From Deltaproteobacteria bacterium (GTDB lineage: Bacteria; Myxococcota_A; Polyangia; JAAYKL01): a stretch of DNA of 53,524 bases. Shown here piece by piece: positions 1-8,694 of the stretch (position 1 is the stretch's first letter; the number at the start of each line of letters is the position of its first letter). Under the pieces are notes generated by a model. It did not search any database and had not been told where the DNA came from. It was given only the letters and a program-made list of their open reading frames with translations. The translations under genes and the position numbers were made by a program. The stretch spans positions 1-53,524 of the forward strand of contig JAUXHN010000004.1 in NCBI GenBank assembly GCA_030621515.1, written 5' to 3'.

Positions 1-1102
1 CGGACGGTTTGGCGAATTGCCCGGCAATGGGGGCGAAATCATCGGCTGATATCGCATCACAGGGAGGAGGCATCATTGACGGCTCTCGCCAGGCCCGATC
101 CCGCGAAGACAACGCCTCCATCTTGATGTAGTCGGCCATCTCCTGACCAAAATCCTCCGATGCGAGGTCAGCAATCTTCGCCCGGGTTGCCACCGCGTCC
201 AGGCCGAACACGTTGCTCAGCGCATTTCGAAACTCGCCGGCGGACTGATACCGCTGTTGCGGTTTCTTCGCCAAAGCCTTGCCGACAATCTCGTCGATCT
301 CCGGGGGGGCGTCGTCTCTGAACCCGACAACAGAACTAGGCACATGATTGAGAACAGTCGCGAGGGTCTCGCTGTCGCTGCGCTTGGCGAATTCGTTTCG
401 CCCCACCATCAGCTGATGGAGCACCACACCGCAGGAGTACACGTCACTTACTATGCTGGCCTTGGAGCCTGAGAAAAGCTCCGGAGCGGCGTACGCCAGC
501 TTGCCCTTGAACGACCCGCTGCGGGTTCCGAAAACGCTGTTTCCTTCTGAAACAAACGCAATACCGAAATCGAGCAGCTTGGCCCGCCCCATGGTATCGA
601 TGAGAACGTTGGACGGGGAAATATCCCGATGGACAATGCGCATGGACTCCCCGTCCGGACGACTGAGGGTGTGGGCGTAGTGGAGCGCCTCCAGCATGTC
701 GAGCACGGTCTGAATCAGCAGCCCGGTGGGCAGCTGTTCGCCCCTGAACTTTTTGTACCGAATCCACTCCCGCAGCTGGAACCCATTCACGTATTCAAGA
801 ACGAGGATCATCATTCCGTTCTCCTCGACAAACTCCACCACATTCACGATTCCAGGGTGTTGCAGGTGAGAGAGGATCTGCGCCTCCCGGATGAACATCT
901 CCGAAAACTGTGGATCCTTCGCAAGGTGGGGATGGACCAGCTTGACCACCACCGGCTTGACGAAGCCCGCCGTGCCCTGCGCCCGAGCGAGGTACACAAC
1001 CCCCATGCCACCGGCCGCCAATCTGCGTACGATTTGGTAGCGCCCGAGTAACATGCGCCCCACCATGTCGTCCTTGAATCTGTTGGAATCCGATTCGTTC
1101 AT
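1..1102 (-). CDS. Ser/Thr protein kinase, 3' truncated by window edge
   Basis: Hanks-type kinase that runs off the left end of the window; 367 codons are present. The glycine loop AAGGMGVVY is at about residues 28-36, the ATP-binding Lys at 53, HRD at 157-159 and DFG at 177-179. The catalytic loop reads HRDISPSNVL, with Ser where most such kinases have Lys (HRDLKPEN). From family knowledge, HRDxSPxN variants are common among myxobacterial kinases, so I expect activity. The start is ATG with GGGGAG five bases upstream. It lies 10 bases downstream of the FecR-like lipoprotein gene, on the same strand. This makes it the last visible gene of a three-gene operon and suggests that it responds to envelope state. 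Any transmembrane or sensor part would lie beyond the edge. Confidence 0.93.
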   Translation of the reverse strand, partial: MNESDSNRFKDDMVGRMLLGRYQIVRRLAAGGMGVVYLARAQGTAGFVKPVVVKLVHPHLAKDPQFSEMFIREAQILSHLQHPGIVNVVEFVEENGMMILVLEYVNGFQLREWIRYKKFRGEQLPTGLLIQTVLDMLEALHYAHTLSRPDGESMRIVHRDISPSNVLIDTMGRAKLLDFGIAFVSEGNSVFGTRSGSFKGKLAYAAPELFSGSKASIVSDVYSCGVVLHQLMVGRNEFAKRSDSETLATVLNHVPSSVVGFRDDAPPEIDEIVGKALAKKPQQRYQSAGEFRNALSNVFGLDAVATRAKIADLASEDFGQEMADYIKMEALSSRDRAWREPSMMPPPCDAISADDFAPIAGQFAKPS

Positions 1103-1112
1103 TCCATCTCCC

Positions 1113-2645
1113 CTACCCGGCCTCTCCCGCGCCACGCCTCAAGTAGTAATGAACACCGCGCTTGGGGTGCACCAACCGCAACACTATCCCTCGATACTTG
1201 CCACTGTAAAGTATGCTGCCCGAAAATCGATTTTGTTCATCGAGTTCGAGGGCTACTCCCTCGACCGACACTTTCCAACCGGGAACCGCCACGCCGGAGA
1301 CGACGACGGTCTGGCTGGAACCGAAGCTCCCGGCCACCGGATGGTTCCAGCTCGCCTTGGGGGCCGCGTTGTCAAACTTGACCTGCACTGTAGTTTGCTT
1401 GGATTTCCAGCTGGTGCCGTCAGCGAGAAAACGTACCTTGTGGGTACCCTCGGCGAACTTGCCCGACGGGAATCGATGCTCGGCCCGCTTAACAGGAATG
1501 GCCGCTCTCTTGCCCGATGCGTACTCCACCATGAGAGTGTATGACGATGCCTCCGGTGCCTTCCCCCAACGAACCGTGACCACCGGCTTCCTGTTCTGGT
1601 ACAAGATCTTGTACCTGCGACCATCGGTCTCCACGCTGGACGCAGGAGCTTTCTTGGGGATCTTGATGCGACCCGAGTCCCTGATAACCAGTATCCTCCC
1701 CTTGCCCTCCGGCTTCTTGGACCGGGTGCCGTTCTCCAGGCAGTACACCACATAACGGTTGAGCCCCCTGCCAAACGGCACATTGACCACCCCGACCCCG
1801 CTCACCCCGCCCTTCTTTCCAGCCAGGCTGATGCCGACCCGGGAGGGGCACAGGGCCCGGGCATCGAAAGCCACAACCACCGGCAGCCGAGCAGCGTGGA
1901 CGCTCAGCGAGTCTCCCGCCGTCGCCCCCATGTCAGCATACCCGGGTCCCTTCTCGTACCTTTCCAAGGTGGCCGGCGCCTCACCGGTTCCGGTCACCTC
2001 CGCCTCCGTCGGCACCTTTCCCCGAGGGCTATCCGATCCCGCATCGGCAGGCTCCCCGGTTTTCGAAGAAAGCGGCATCAGCTCCACGTCTCCGATGGAC
2101 AGCTCAACCTCCTCCCCCGGGAGCATCTCCTCGGGGGGCCGACCCTCCCGAAACAGGGTCGCGGCCCCGACTTCGACCCTCATATCAAAGCCGGTCTCCG
2201 ACTTGGCCAGCGTCACACGGGTGCCCGAGTTTAGCACTGCGGTACCGAGGTCCGTCACCAACTCCAGTTCTCCGATGCCGGCCACCAGCTCTGCTTCACC
2301 GCTCTCCAACTTGACTCCGAGGCTGCCCGGCTTTGGTGCGTCATCCAGAAAACGTATCTGAGTGCTCTCCTTGACGTGAAGCTCGGCATCGCCGGACAGC
2401 TTCAACACCGCTCCTGACTCGGCGAGGGTTCGCACGCCGTCCCCCAAACGAAACCGGGCTCCTTTTTCCGATGGAATCCACCGGCCTATTTCAGCGGCGT
2501 AGTCCCGCTCCACGGAGCCCGACACTTTGTCGAGTTTGGCGATAAGTCCCACATCCCAGCCGCCGCAACCACACCCCTCGCAGCCCGTCGTGCACACGCA
2601 AGCGAGCACCCCGAAGACAGTGACTACAATTGTGAACAACTTGGG
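1113..2645 (-). CDS. FecR-domain lipoprotein
   Basis: Predicted lipoprotein of 510 residues. I chose a TTG start just after the upstream gene stops, because it gives a short signal ending in the lipobox VLAC (Cys17) and has AGGT in front of it. A longer TTG start at 2690 is also open. Residues about 35-200 resemble FecR domains (SGSVERD, then GDGVRTLAESGAVLKLSGD and LNSGTRVTLAKSE). FecR domains are usually periplasmic signal-transduction modules paired with sigma factors, but here the neighbour is a kinase. A Pro/Gly/Glu-rich linker follows, then Ig-like C-terminal modules (about 340-500). The Cys-rich stretch after the lipobox is unusual. The role in periplasmic sensing or structure is inferred. 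Confidence 0.8.
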   Translation of the reverse strand, partial: PKLFTIVVTVFGVLACVCTTGCEGCGCGGWDVGLIAKLDKVSGSVERDYAAEIGRWIPSEKGARFRLGDGVRTLAESGAVLKLSGDAELHVKESTQIRFLDDAPKPGSLGVKLESGEAELVAGIGELELVTDLGTAVLNSGTRVTLAKSETGFDMRVEVGAATLFREGRPPEEMLPGEEVELSIGDVELMPLSSKTGEPADAGSDSPRGKVPTEAEVTGTGEAPATLERYEKGPGYADMGATAGDSLSVHAARLPVVVAFDARALCPSRVGISLAGKKGGVSGVGVVNVPFGRGLNRYVVYCLENGTRSKKPEGKGRILVIRDSGRIKIPKKAPASSVETDGRRYKILYQNRKPVVTVRWGKAPEASSYTLMVEYASGKRAAIPVKRAEHRFPSGKFAEGTHKVRFLADGTSWKSKQTTVQVKFDNAAPKASWNHPVAGSFGSSQTVVVSGVAVPGWKVSVEGVALELDEQNRFSGSILYSGKYRGIVLRLVHPKRGVHYYLRRGAGEAG

Positions 2646-2652
2646 CAACCAG

Positions 2653-4140
2653 CTACCTGACCGGACGTAAGTCCACGTTAATGATTCCAACTTCGTTTTT
2701 ACCCACCGCGATGGTGCGGATCTGAGTCTTGAAACCGTTCACCGATATCTTGACAGTGTAGGTTCCCGGCTCCACATCGAGATCGAACAATCCCTGGGAG
2801 TCGGTGGTCAGCTTCCGCCCCAGGGGCTCCACCGAAATTTTTGCCACGAGGGGCTTACCTCCAAATGACTGGACCGTGCCACGAAGCGCGCTGCCGACTT
2901 GCTGCGCCTCTCTGGGGGCGAGCAGGACCGGCTGAAGCTCCGGAGACATGCCCTCGGCAATGTCCACCGGACTGGTGGATTCAATGCGGTCATCGGCCAC
3001 CACGGAGAGCGTACCCGGACCGAGGGGCACCGCCTCGAAGGAGAATCTGCCGTCCTCTCCCGCCGTCACCTTTATGGTCGTCTCGCCGCTGACCAACATC
3101 ACCTCCGCGCCCCCAATCGGCTGGCCTTGCGGATCGGTGATCAGGCCGGCCAGGGACACCCCTGGCGCGGGGGGCTCGGGCTGTGGGGGCACGTCCTCGG
3201 GGGTCAGCTCCCTCAGATCAAAAACGTGGGTTACCCCTAGCCAGGTTGCGAATCTCGGCTCCACGGGTACCAGGGGATCACTCGCGGTCAGCCCCGGGCG
3301 TTTGCCGAGACACACGTCGAACCAGAGTCCCAGTCCCCATGCCCGTCCCATCTTGTATCTCGCCCCCAACGACCCTATCAAGGGCGACTCCAGGGCGCCG
3401 GGGGCGTCCTCCCCTATCAGGATGTCCCAGGTGAACTCCGCCAGAAGCTCTGCCCTGCCCACGTTGAACGCGGCCCCAAGACCGGTCAACAGGGCGTTGC
3501 TCGAGCTGAGGCCGAGAGCCACCCTATCCCCCGCGCTGATTCGCGTGAGATCCGGCGCCACCTTGCGACTGTTGTCAAACCGGAACCCGGCGGCAGCCCG
3601 AAGGCTCCACTTTTCGCTGCGATCTCCCAACGCCCCAAGGAGCTTGGCATCAACCGTGGTCGCATCCCAGGCGAGGGACGGGGCATCCTCTCCAGGCACC
3701 CACACAGACACCTCACCACCAAGTTGGAAGTTTTCTGACAACCAATCACCAGCGCGAACCCGCAGCCGTGGCTCCCCCACTATTCCGTAGCTCTTGTCGC
3801 CCCCTTCGTCCGGATGCCGATCGTATCGACCGTCGAACCCCAGCCCCAGGCTGAGTTGCCGCAGGGGAGAGAACCCCAACGCAACGCTCCCGGCAACCCT
3901 GTGATGAACCCCGTCCACCGGACCCACCGATTCCGTCAGCCCGTATCCACCACCGGCGGCAACGGTTATCGTTTTCTCGACGGAGGCCGGCCGGGGGAGG
4001 TGATTTCCACCGTAAAGCCCGTCCCTGGAAACACCGGGCAAAGCTCCGACCGTGTCGTCATCGGCAACCGCCGGAGCGCCTGCACAAAAGGAGACAAGAA
4101 CCATTGCCATGGGGAGCATGATTTTTACGCACGCGTACAT
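2653..4140 (-). CDS. Outer-membrane beta-barrel protein with carboxypeptidase-regulatory-like repeats
   Basis: Protein of 495 residues with a Sec signal peptide (MLPMAMVLVSFCAGAPAVA, cleavage after about residue 26). Residues about 55-315 alternate hydrophobic and polar residues in a way typical of barrel strands, with many aromatic strand ends. Two carboxypeptidase-regulatory-like beta-sandwich units follow: about 330-395 (LAGLITDPQGQPIGGAEVML) and about 415-493 (LRGTVQSFGGKPLVAKISV). Such units often sit in the periplasm or on the surface. It is the first gene of the operon with the FecR-like lipoprotein and the kinase. The start is ATG with only a weak ribosome-binding site; a second Met at residue 8 is possible. 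Ligand or cargo is unknown. Confidence 0.78.
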   Translation of the reverse strand: MYACVKIMLPMAMVLVSFCAGAPAVADDDTVGALPGVSRDGLYGGNHLPRPASVEKTITVAAGGGYGLTESVGPVDGVHHRVAGSVALGFSPLRQLSLGLGFDGRYDRHPDEGGDKSYGIVGEPRLRVRAGDWLSENFQLGGEVSVWVPGEDAPSLAWDATTVDAKLLGALGDRSEKWSLRAAAGFRFDNSRKVAPDLTRISAGDRVALGLSSSNALLTGLGAAFNVGRAELLAEFTWDILIGEDAPGALESPLIGSLGARYKMGRAWGLGLWFDVCLGKRPGLTASDPLVPVEPRFATWLGVTHVFDLRELTPEDVPPQPEPPAPGVSLAGLITDPQGQPIGGAEVMLVSGETTIKVTAGEDGRFSFEAVPLGPGTLSVVADDRIESTSPVDIAEGMSPELQPVLLAPREAQQVGSALRGTVQSFGGKPLVAKISVEPLGRKLTTDSQGLFDLDVEPGTYTVKISVNGFKTQIRTIAVGKNEVGIINVDLRPVR

Positions 4141-4319
4141 ATTTCAACGAAAAGTATAACGCCTTTTGGCTTCCCACATAACACCTGTGATGGAAATACT
4201 CTGAGCTAGCCTGGATAATGCCCGACGTTGCTGATTAGAAGTGGGGATCTCCTGCGTAACTGTTTAAATTGATGTCGATTCCCTGCGTCACGACCCGCTC
4301 TTCAAGAAGGGACGACTAA

Positions 4320-5063
4320 CTAGTTATTGCTTGCTCCCGGCGTTGGAATTCCAATACCACTAACGCCAAAAATTTGCCATGTACTTGCACCATCAATTGT
4401 ACGCCCATTTGAATCATCGGTAATGGGATTATCCAAGTCACATCCCACATCGCAATAAGAATATGCAATGGTGAGTGTTACTCCATCTTCGGAAAGAACG
4501 ATGTCTTCACCTCCAGCGGATAGTGCGAAGCTGGTATGCAATCCAGTATCTGTAGTATCACAAATAAGTACAATCATTCCCCATGCCGGCACAACTGTTC
4601 CAGCAGGAAAAGCCCACTTCGCAGGGTCTTCTGGTTTGTCAGAGGCGTACCAACCGGTCAAATCAAAAGGCGTATTTCCCGCATTGTAAATTTCAATGTA
4701 ATCAGGGAAATCTCCATTATCACCAGGTACATCCCAAGAATCATTACTGGCCATAAATTCATTGATTAGCAATCCGGTGTCCATCGCCACACCCGTGTCT
4801 GTATCAGTATCAGTATCGGTATCAGTATCAGTATCGGTATCAGTATCGGCGTCTGTATCGGCGTCTGTATCGGCGTCTGTATCGGTGTCTGTATCGGTGT
4901 CTGTATCGGCGTCAGCATCGGCGTCTGTATCGGCGTCTGTATCGGTGTCTGCGTAGTCGGCGGTTTCTTCGAGTAAATTATATCCTATCCGGCCACAAGA
5001 CACGCTTACAAACAGGCTGGCAACGAAAACCAGAAGCCCACGTACTATCATACGATTGCTCAT
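4320..5063 (-). CDS. Lipoprotein with Asp-Thr/Asp-Ala linker and lamin-tail-like domain
   Basis: A protein of 247 residues. The ATG start at 5063 follows GGTGGAG; a GTG 30 bases further upstream is a weaker choice. A hydrophobic signal ends at Cys23 (SVSC, a loose lipobox). Residues about 37-89 are an almost pure Asp-Thr/Asp-Ala repeat, followed by a domain (about 97-185) with LLINEFMASN and DYIEIYNAGNTPFDLTGWYAS, the hallmarks of lamin-tail domains. In bacteria these often occur in secreted or surface proteins, sometimes with nucleases. No enzymatic domain is present here. The linker probably holds the domain away from the membrane. The gene is visibly AT-richer than its neighbours, which may indicate later acquisition. 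Confidence 0.8.
   Translation of the reverse strand: MSNRMIVRGLLVFVASLFVSVSCGRIGYNLLEETADYADTDTDADTDADADADTDTDTDTDTDADTDADTDADTDTDTDTDTDTDTDTDTGVAMDTGLLINEFMASNDSWDVPGDNGDFPDYIEIYNAGNTPFDLTGWYASDKPEDPAKWAFPAGTVVPAWGMIVLICDTTDTGLHTSFALSAGGEDIVLSEDGVTLTIAYSYCDVGCDLDNPITDDSNGRTIDGASTWQIFGVSGIGIPTPGASNN
4795..4953 (-). repeat. In-frame minisatellite coding Asp-Thr/Asp-Ala linker
   Basis: Short tandem units of 6 bases (GATACN/GACGCN on the coding strand), grouped into higher-order blocks: one half is mostly GATACT/GATACC, the other alternates GACGCC with GATACA. There are no unique spacers and the period is a multiple of 3, so copy-number change would keep the reading frame while altering linker length. 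Confidence 0.9.
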
Positions 5064-5432
5064 TACTCCACCGCTAACGCGACCCTTACCCACAGTGCCT
5101 CATAGTCTGCACCACGGCTATCGAAACACCGGTTTATGGTACCCCTTTTATTGGCCAGCGTCGAGAGCTTTTCCCCGTGCACATAGGGCACATTAGGCAC
5201 ATAGGCCGCATTTAGATGTGTCATTCTTGACATAATAGACATTGGGCGACAAAGTTGCCCCTCCCGACTGAATTATATCGTAAGGTGAGATGAGAGACAG
5301 CCGAATTTTTGGCTCAGACAGCTGAAGAGAGCGGCTCATCATGCCAGCGTCGAAAGCGAACTCGAAAGACTCTCAGCTTGGCACTGTACCACCACCGAAC
5401 GGGAGCATTCGCGCAGCCAGAGGCCCACCAAA
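5064..5432. other. Intergenic region between divergent genes
   Basis: A 369-base gap that should hold divergent promoters for the lamin-tail lipoprotein (minus) and the 169-residue protein (plus). I see three near-copies of GCACATAG/GCACATTAG in tandem at 5179-5205 and a TTGACA at 5228, but no convincing -10 at the right distance. The 63-codon ORF at 5309-5500 has no ribosome-binding site and no recognisable content, so I do not call it a gene. Confidence 0.5.
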
Positions 5433-5942
5433 ATGAACAAGAGCAAGCAACGATCAGCCCCCATCGGACCAGATCTAGCCTTTTACGAGGGGCCCGATAG
5501 CATCGAGGTCGATGACGAGTTCTCCATCGAGTTGATGTGGAAAAACGAAGGAGGAGCTGGGCGAGGGCTCCAGCTCCAAGCGTGGGGGGCAGCCGTCGCC
5601 GCAGGATTGGTCGAACTCTCGCAGGCAACACTGATGGCCGGCCCTTTCCCCGACGCGAAGCGAGTCAGTGTCAAACTCGAGCAGGACGCCGAAACGGCCT
5701 ATGTTGCCGATTGGGCAGAGGCGCAGATCCTCCCGGCCGCTCTAGTGCCCACCAACGGGCCAATATCCGCCACCGACCTGGCGGCTATTGGCGCGGCGAT
5801 GATCACCATCAGGCTTCACGGGCGCGTACACGGGGAAGAGCCGGTGGTATTGCTCCTCGGCTTGGTAGACGACGCCTCGGAGGAGTTCGACATCTTGGAA
5901 ATCACCCTCGTCCCATCTCCATCTGCCCGAGGGACGCCCTAA
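5433..5942 (+). CDS. Hypothetical protein, 169 residues
   Basis: I do not recognise this family. There is no signal peptide, so it is probably cytoplasmic. Alternating hydrophobic segments (SIEVDDEFSIELMWKNEGG, KRVSVKLEQDAET, AMITIRLHGRVHG, PVVLLLGLVDD) suggest a beta-sandwich. The acidic, valine-rich composition and codon use look like real coding sequence; overlapping frames are Arg/Pro-rich shadows. The ribosome-binding site is weak (AGAGG, about 8 bases before ATG). It stands alone before the next lipoprotein gene. Confidence 0.55.
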   Translation: MNKSKQRSAPIGPDLAFYEGPDSIEVDDEFSIELMWKNEGGAGRGLQLQAWGAAVAAGLVELSQATLMAGPFPDAKRVSVKLEQDAETAYVADWAEAQILPAALVPTNGPISATDLAAIGAAMITIRLHGRVHGEEPVVLLLGLVDDASEEFDILEITLVPSPSARGTP

Positions 5943-6097
5943 CGCCTTAACCGCTACTCTTGCCGGTTACCCAATCGCTGTCCGTCGAGACCATCAAGAA
6001 CAAGAGCCTGTCATATATTTTCGGCTACTATTCCACGGCTCATGTGTCTTACAAGATAAGAATAGGGATACAGTCACCTGAACAAAGGGGGACGAAG

Positions 6098-7516
6098 ATG
6101 TTCAATGCAATGCGTGTGGCAATGGTAATGGCGGCGATGGCCGTTCTTGTAATGGCGTGCTCGAGCGAGACACCACCGATCCAGGGGGACGGAGGTACCG
6201 ATACGGGTGATCCGATCGACCACGATCAACACTTCATCGAGGGGGGAGGCACCACCGGCGGGCCCGTGGACGGTCTCCTGGTGATGTGGTTCGTGGACGA
6301 TCCGAGCGGCGATCCGATCGTTGGCACGCGGGTGATGGTGGGCAACGACCCGGAGACGGCCCTCACCGGCGAGACCGACACCGACGGGCGGGTGGTGTTC
6401 GAGGACGAATCACTAACGGGCCCCGTCGACGTCCACTTCCTCGCGCAGGACTATCCGGTCGGCTCCATTTACGGACTCAACGCCGCCTACATCACCCTGG
6501 AGAGACAGAAGAGCGATTACGATCCTCAGCACTCGACCATCACCATCGCCGGGTCGATCGCCGAATTGGAGAATGTGCCGGATCCCCCCGGGCCCGGTGT
6601 GTTCAAGATGGCGGTCATCTGGCACGGTCTCCCCGTCGATGAGGTGTACACCGGCGAGTACGACGAAATTAAACAGGAAGAGGTGAGCGGTATGGCGGTC
6701 AACGTGGTGGCCCCAGTGATGGGATCTCTGTCGTGGTCCCTGGAAACCTACCAGGTGACCGGCGCCCTGTACGGGTACGCCGGCCTGCTCAACTCGAACA
6801 CCAAGGAGTTCACCGTGACCCACATCGCCCTCGAGACCGGCTTTGACCCCACAGCTGATCTCACAGATGAGCCGGTGCTGGACTTCTCCATCGTCCTCGA
6901 AGACACCGTGGAAATCACCGTCGAGAACACACCTTCGATGGTGGAGGAGATGGGCGCGTCGATCATCTACGACTTCGGCCAGGACGGCGCTATAGGGGTA
7001 CCTTCTTTCATCCCCACCACTGGAAATACTATCTCCCTGGCCATCCCCCCGGTCGCCGACGAGCCCTTCGCGAGCGCGGATATGGAGCTGATGGTCTTCG
7101 GCGCCCTCGCGGATGACGAGGACGGGCCCTCCACCGTCAGGATCATCGCCGACCCGACTCTGACATCCGGGATCTCCACCTTTACCGTTGACGACATGAT
7201 CGGCTGGCCGGACGAACTCTCCTTCGACGGCGCGGCCCTTCAGGTGACCATGCCCGAGGGCGCGAAAACCTTCTCCGTGGGCGCCACCGACGGCGACGAC
7301 GTGCAGGTCTGGGGCGCTGCGGTCTGGAACCCTCCGCTTGATACCGTTGCGATCCCCGTCTTCCCCGAGGAGTGGGGCTGGGAAGGGCTCCCGGACTCGT
7401 CCCTCGATCTCGAGACGTCTGCACTCGTCTTGAACGGAGACATCAACGAGATTGTCTTCGATGATTTTCGCGATTCCCTGGAGTCGTTCTCCGAGAGCTA
7501 TCTCAAAGTTTATTGA
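6098..7516 (+). CDS. Lipoprotein, beta-rich, unknown function
   Basis: Protein of 472 residues. The start at 6098 is supported by AAGGGGG seven bases before ATG; the open frame extends 46 codons further upstream but without a signal peptide. The signal MRVAMVMAAMAVLVMAC gives lipobox VMAC at Cys21, followed by a Gly/Asp-rich linker. Residues about 55-130 resemble an Ig-like or carboxypeptidase-regulatory-like fold (DPIVGTRVMVGNDPETALTGETDTDGRVVF), a module that often presents or tethers other domains. The remaining 340 residues are beta-rich with no motif I recognise. Its 3' end overlaps the convergent lipoprotein gene by 7 bases. The sub-cellular site (outer membrane, either face) is inferred from the lipobox. 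Confidence 0.8.
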   Translation: MFNAMRVAMVMAAMAVLVMACSSETPPIQGDGGTDTGDPIDHDQHFIEGGGTTGGPVDGLLVMWFVDDPSGDPIVGTRVMVGNDPETALTGETDTDGRVVFEDESLTGPVDVHFLAQDYPVGSIYGLNAAYITLERQKSDYDPQHSTITIAGSIAELENVPDPPGPGVFKMAVIWHGLPVDEVYTGEYDEIKQEEVSGMAVNVVAPVMGSLSWSLETYQVTGALYGYAGLLNSNTKEFTVTHIALETGFDPTADLTDEPVLDFSIVLEDTVEITVENTPSMVEEMGASIIYDFGQDGAIGVPSFIPTTGNTISLAIPPVADEPFASADMELMVFGALADDEDGPSTVRIIADPTLTSGISTFTVDDMIGWPDELSFDGAALQVTMPEGAKTFSVGATDGDDVQVWGAAVWNPPLDTVAIPVFPEEWGWEGLPDSSLDLETSALVLNGDINEIVFDDFRDSLESFSESYLKVY

Positions 7517-8694
7517 TCGGGTTTTCGCTCTTTGGGGATGAAGTTGCGCTCCACAAAATCGATCTTGTTCGACGTGAATGTAACAACGGGGGTCGAGGTC
7601 CGGCGACCGTCTTCGGACTTCACCTCCAGCCCGGGCGCGGCGCCGAGGAACAGCCAGGGCTTGCCATGGTCGGTCGAGATGCGGCCCCGGGGTTCCTGCT
7701 GCAAAGTGAACGGTCCCGCCCGCTCTGTATCGGCCGGGTTGATGGCCACCTTCTTCAGCATGTACTGATCTTTTATCATCCGGCACGCCAGGGTTGTAAC
7801 GGGCAACTTTTCGTTGGGGGCAATTGCGGTGCACACCAGCTCGATGGGGCCCATGATGCCACCTTCACCATTGGAGATATCGCAGGTGTTTCTCCACGAC
7901 CTGCTCAAGCGCACCAGTGCCGTATCTTTCTTTCGCTCCCACTTTCCGCGCACCCCGACGAGCCATCGGTCATTATTGTCACTGTTGTGGTGCTTGCCGT
8001 CTGAGGACGAGTACTTGCTCTCGGAAAAACTGCGGTGACTGGACACACCAAAACACCCCTCCACCGAGCCGTCTTTCTTTAGCTCCAGCTTCGCCCGACC
8101 CTTGATGGTACGACCGATGGAAATCTCCATGGTGGGCAACTTGCTCATGCGGAAGTCATACGACGCGGTGTACGCACCCGCGTTCGGCATCGAGGTCACG
8201 ACCTTCTTTCCGAGCATGGGCCCAAGCGGAGATTCGCTGACGCGACGATAAGTGTTGCGCACCTTCCTTTGCGGCCCGTCCCTGACGTAGGGCTCCGGCA
8301 GATCCTCAACGAGCACCAGCGTCTCGTCGTCCACTTTCTCCACCTGAATTCGCCGGGTCTTGTCGATCTCCCCCCGAACTTCGCGAAGCATCAGGGTATC
8401 CCCATCCAGCTTCCAGGTGTCGTCCCGGGCTGTCATGTAGTTCTCCACATGACAGGTGCCATCGGCCTTCAGCTCCAGCAGCCGCCTCTCCTGTTTGAAG
8501 ATGCCGCCCTTGCCGTCGGCCGGCTCCTCGGCGATCATCCGCCACTTGCCGACGATCAACTCCGCCGTGGACAGTTCGACAATCTGTTTTCCGGTGGACG
8601 GATCCGGGGCCGTGCTTTCGCCAGAGCTCCCGCAGGAATCTGTGAAAAAGGCGGTGGCCAACATCAGCGCGGTCAAAGTGAATGTTTTCATCAT
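7510..8694 (-). CDS. Lipoprotein with lipocalin-like N-terminal region
   Basis: Protein of 394 residues. The signal (MMKTFTLTALMLATAFFTDSC) ends in a loose lipobox, Cys21. Residues about 45-150 carry the pattern GKWRMIAEE...LELKADGTCHVENY...WKLDGDTLML, typical of lipocalin-like stress or regulatory domains that occur in many secreted proteins. The rest is unrecognised, with a Ser/His/Asp-rich patch near 225-245. The start ATG overlaps the stop of the AmgK-like kinase gene in an ATGA arrangement, so translation is probably coupled and the two are one transcription unit. What a lipoprotein has to do with a cytoplasmic sugar kinase is not obvious; cell-wall homeostasis is one guess. Confidence 0.75.
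   Translation of the reverse strand: MMKTFTLTALMLATAFFTDSCGSSGESTAPDPSTGKQIVELSTAELIVGKWRMIAEEPADGKGGIFKQERRLLELKADGTCHVENYMTARDDTWKLDGDTLMLREVRGEIDKTRRIQVEKVDDETLVLVEDLPEPYVRDGPQRKVRNTYRRVSESPLGPMLGKKVVTSMPNAGAYTASYDFRMSKLPTMEISIGRTIKGRAKLELKKDGSVEGCFGVSSHRSFSESKYSSSDGKHHNSDNNDRWLVGVRGKWERKKDTALVRLSRSWRNTCDISNGEGGIMGPIELVCTAIAPNEKLPVTTLACRMIKDQYMLKKVAINPADTERAGPFTLQQEPRGRISTDHGKPWLFLGAAPGLEVKSEDGRRTSTPVVTFTSNKIDFVERNFIPKERKPDQ

Noticed and set aside
4795-4953. Repetitive array that might be a CRISPR
   Set aside because: Hexamer units without unique spacers, in frame inside a lipoprotein gene and encoding Asp-Thr/Asp-Ala.
5309-5500. 63-codon ORF upstream of the 169-residue protein
   Set aside because: Low-complexity Gln/Arg/His composition and no ribosome-binding site; overlaps the better frame.
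6413-7834. 473-codon minus-strand ORF opposite the lipoprotein at 6098
   Set aside because: His/Arg/Gly-rich composition typical of antisense frames in GC-rich DNA, and it covers two real gene ends.
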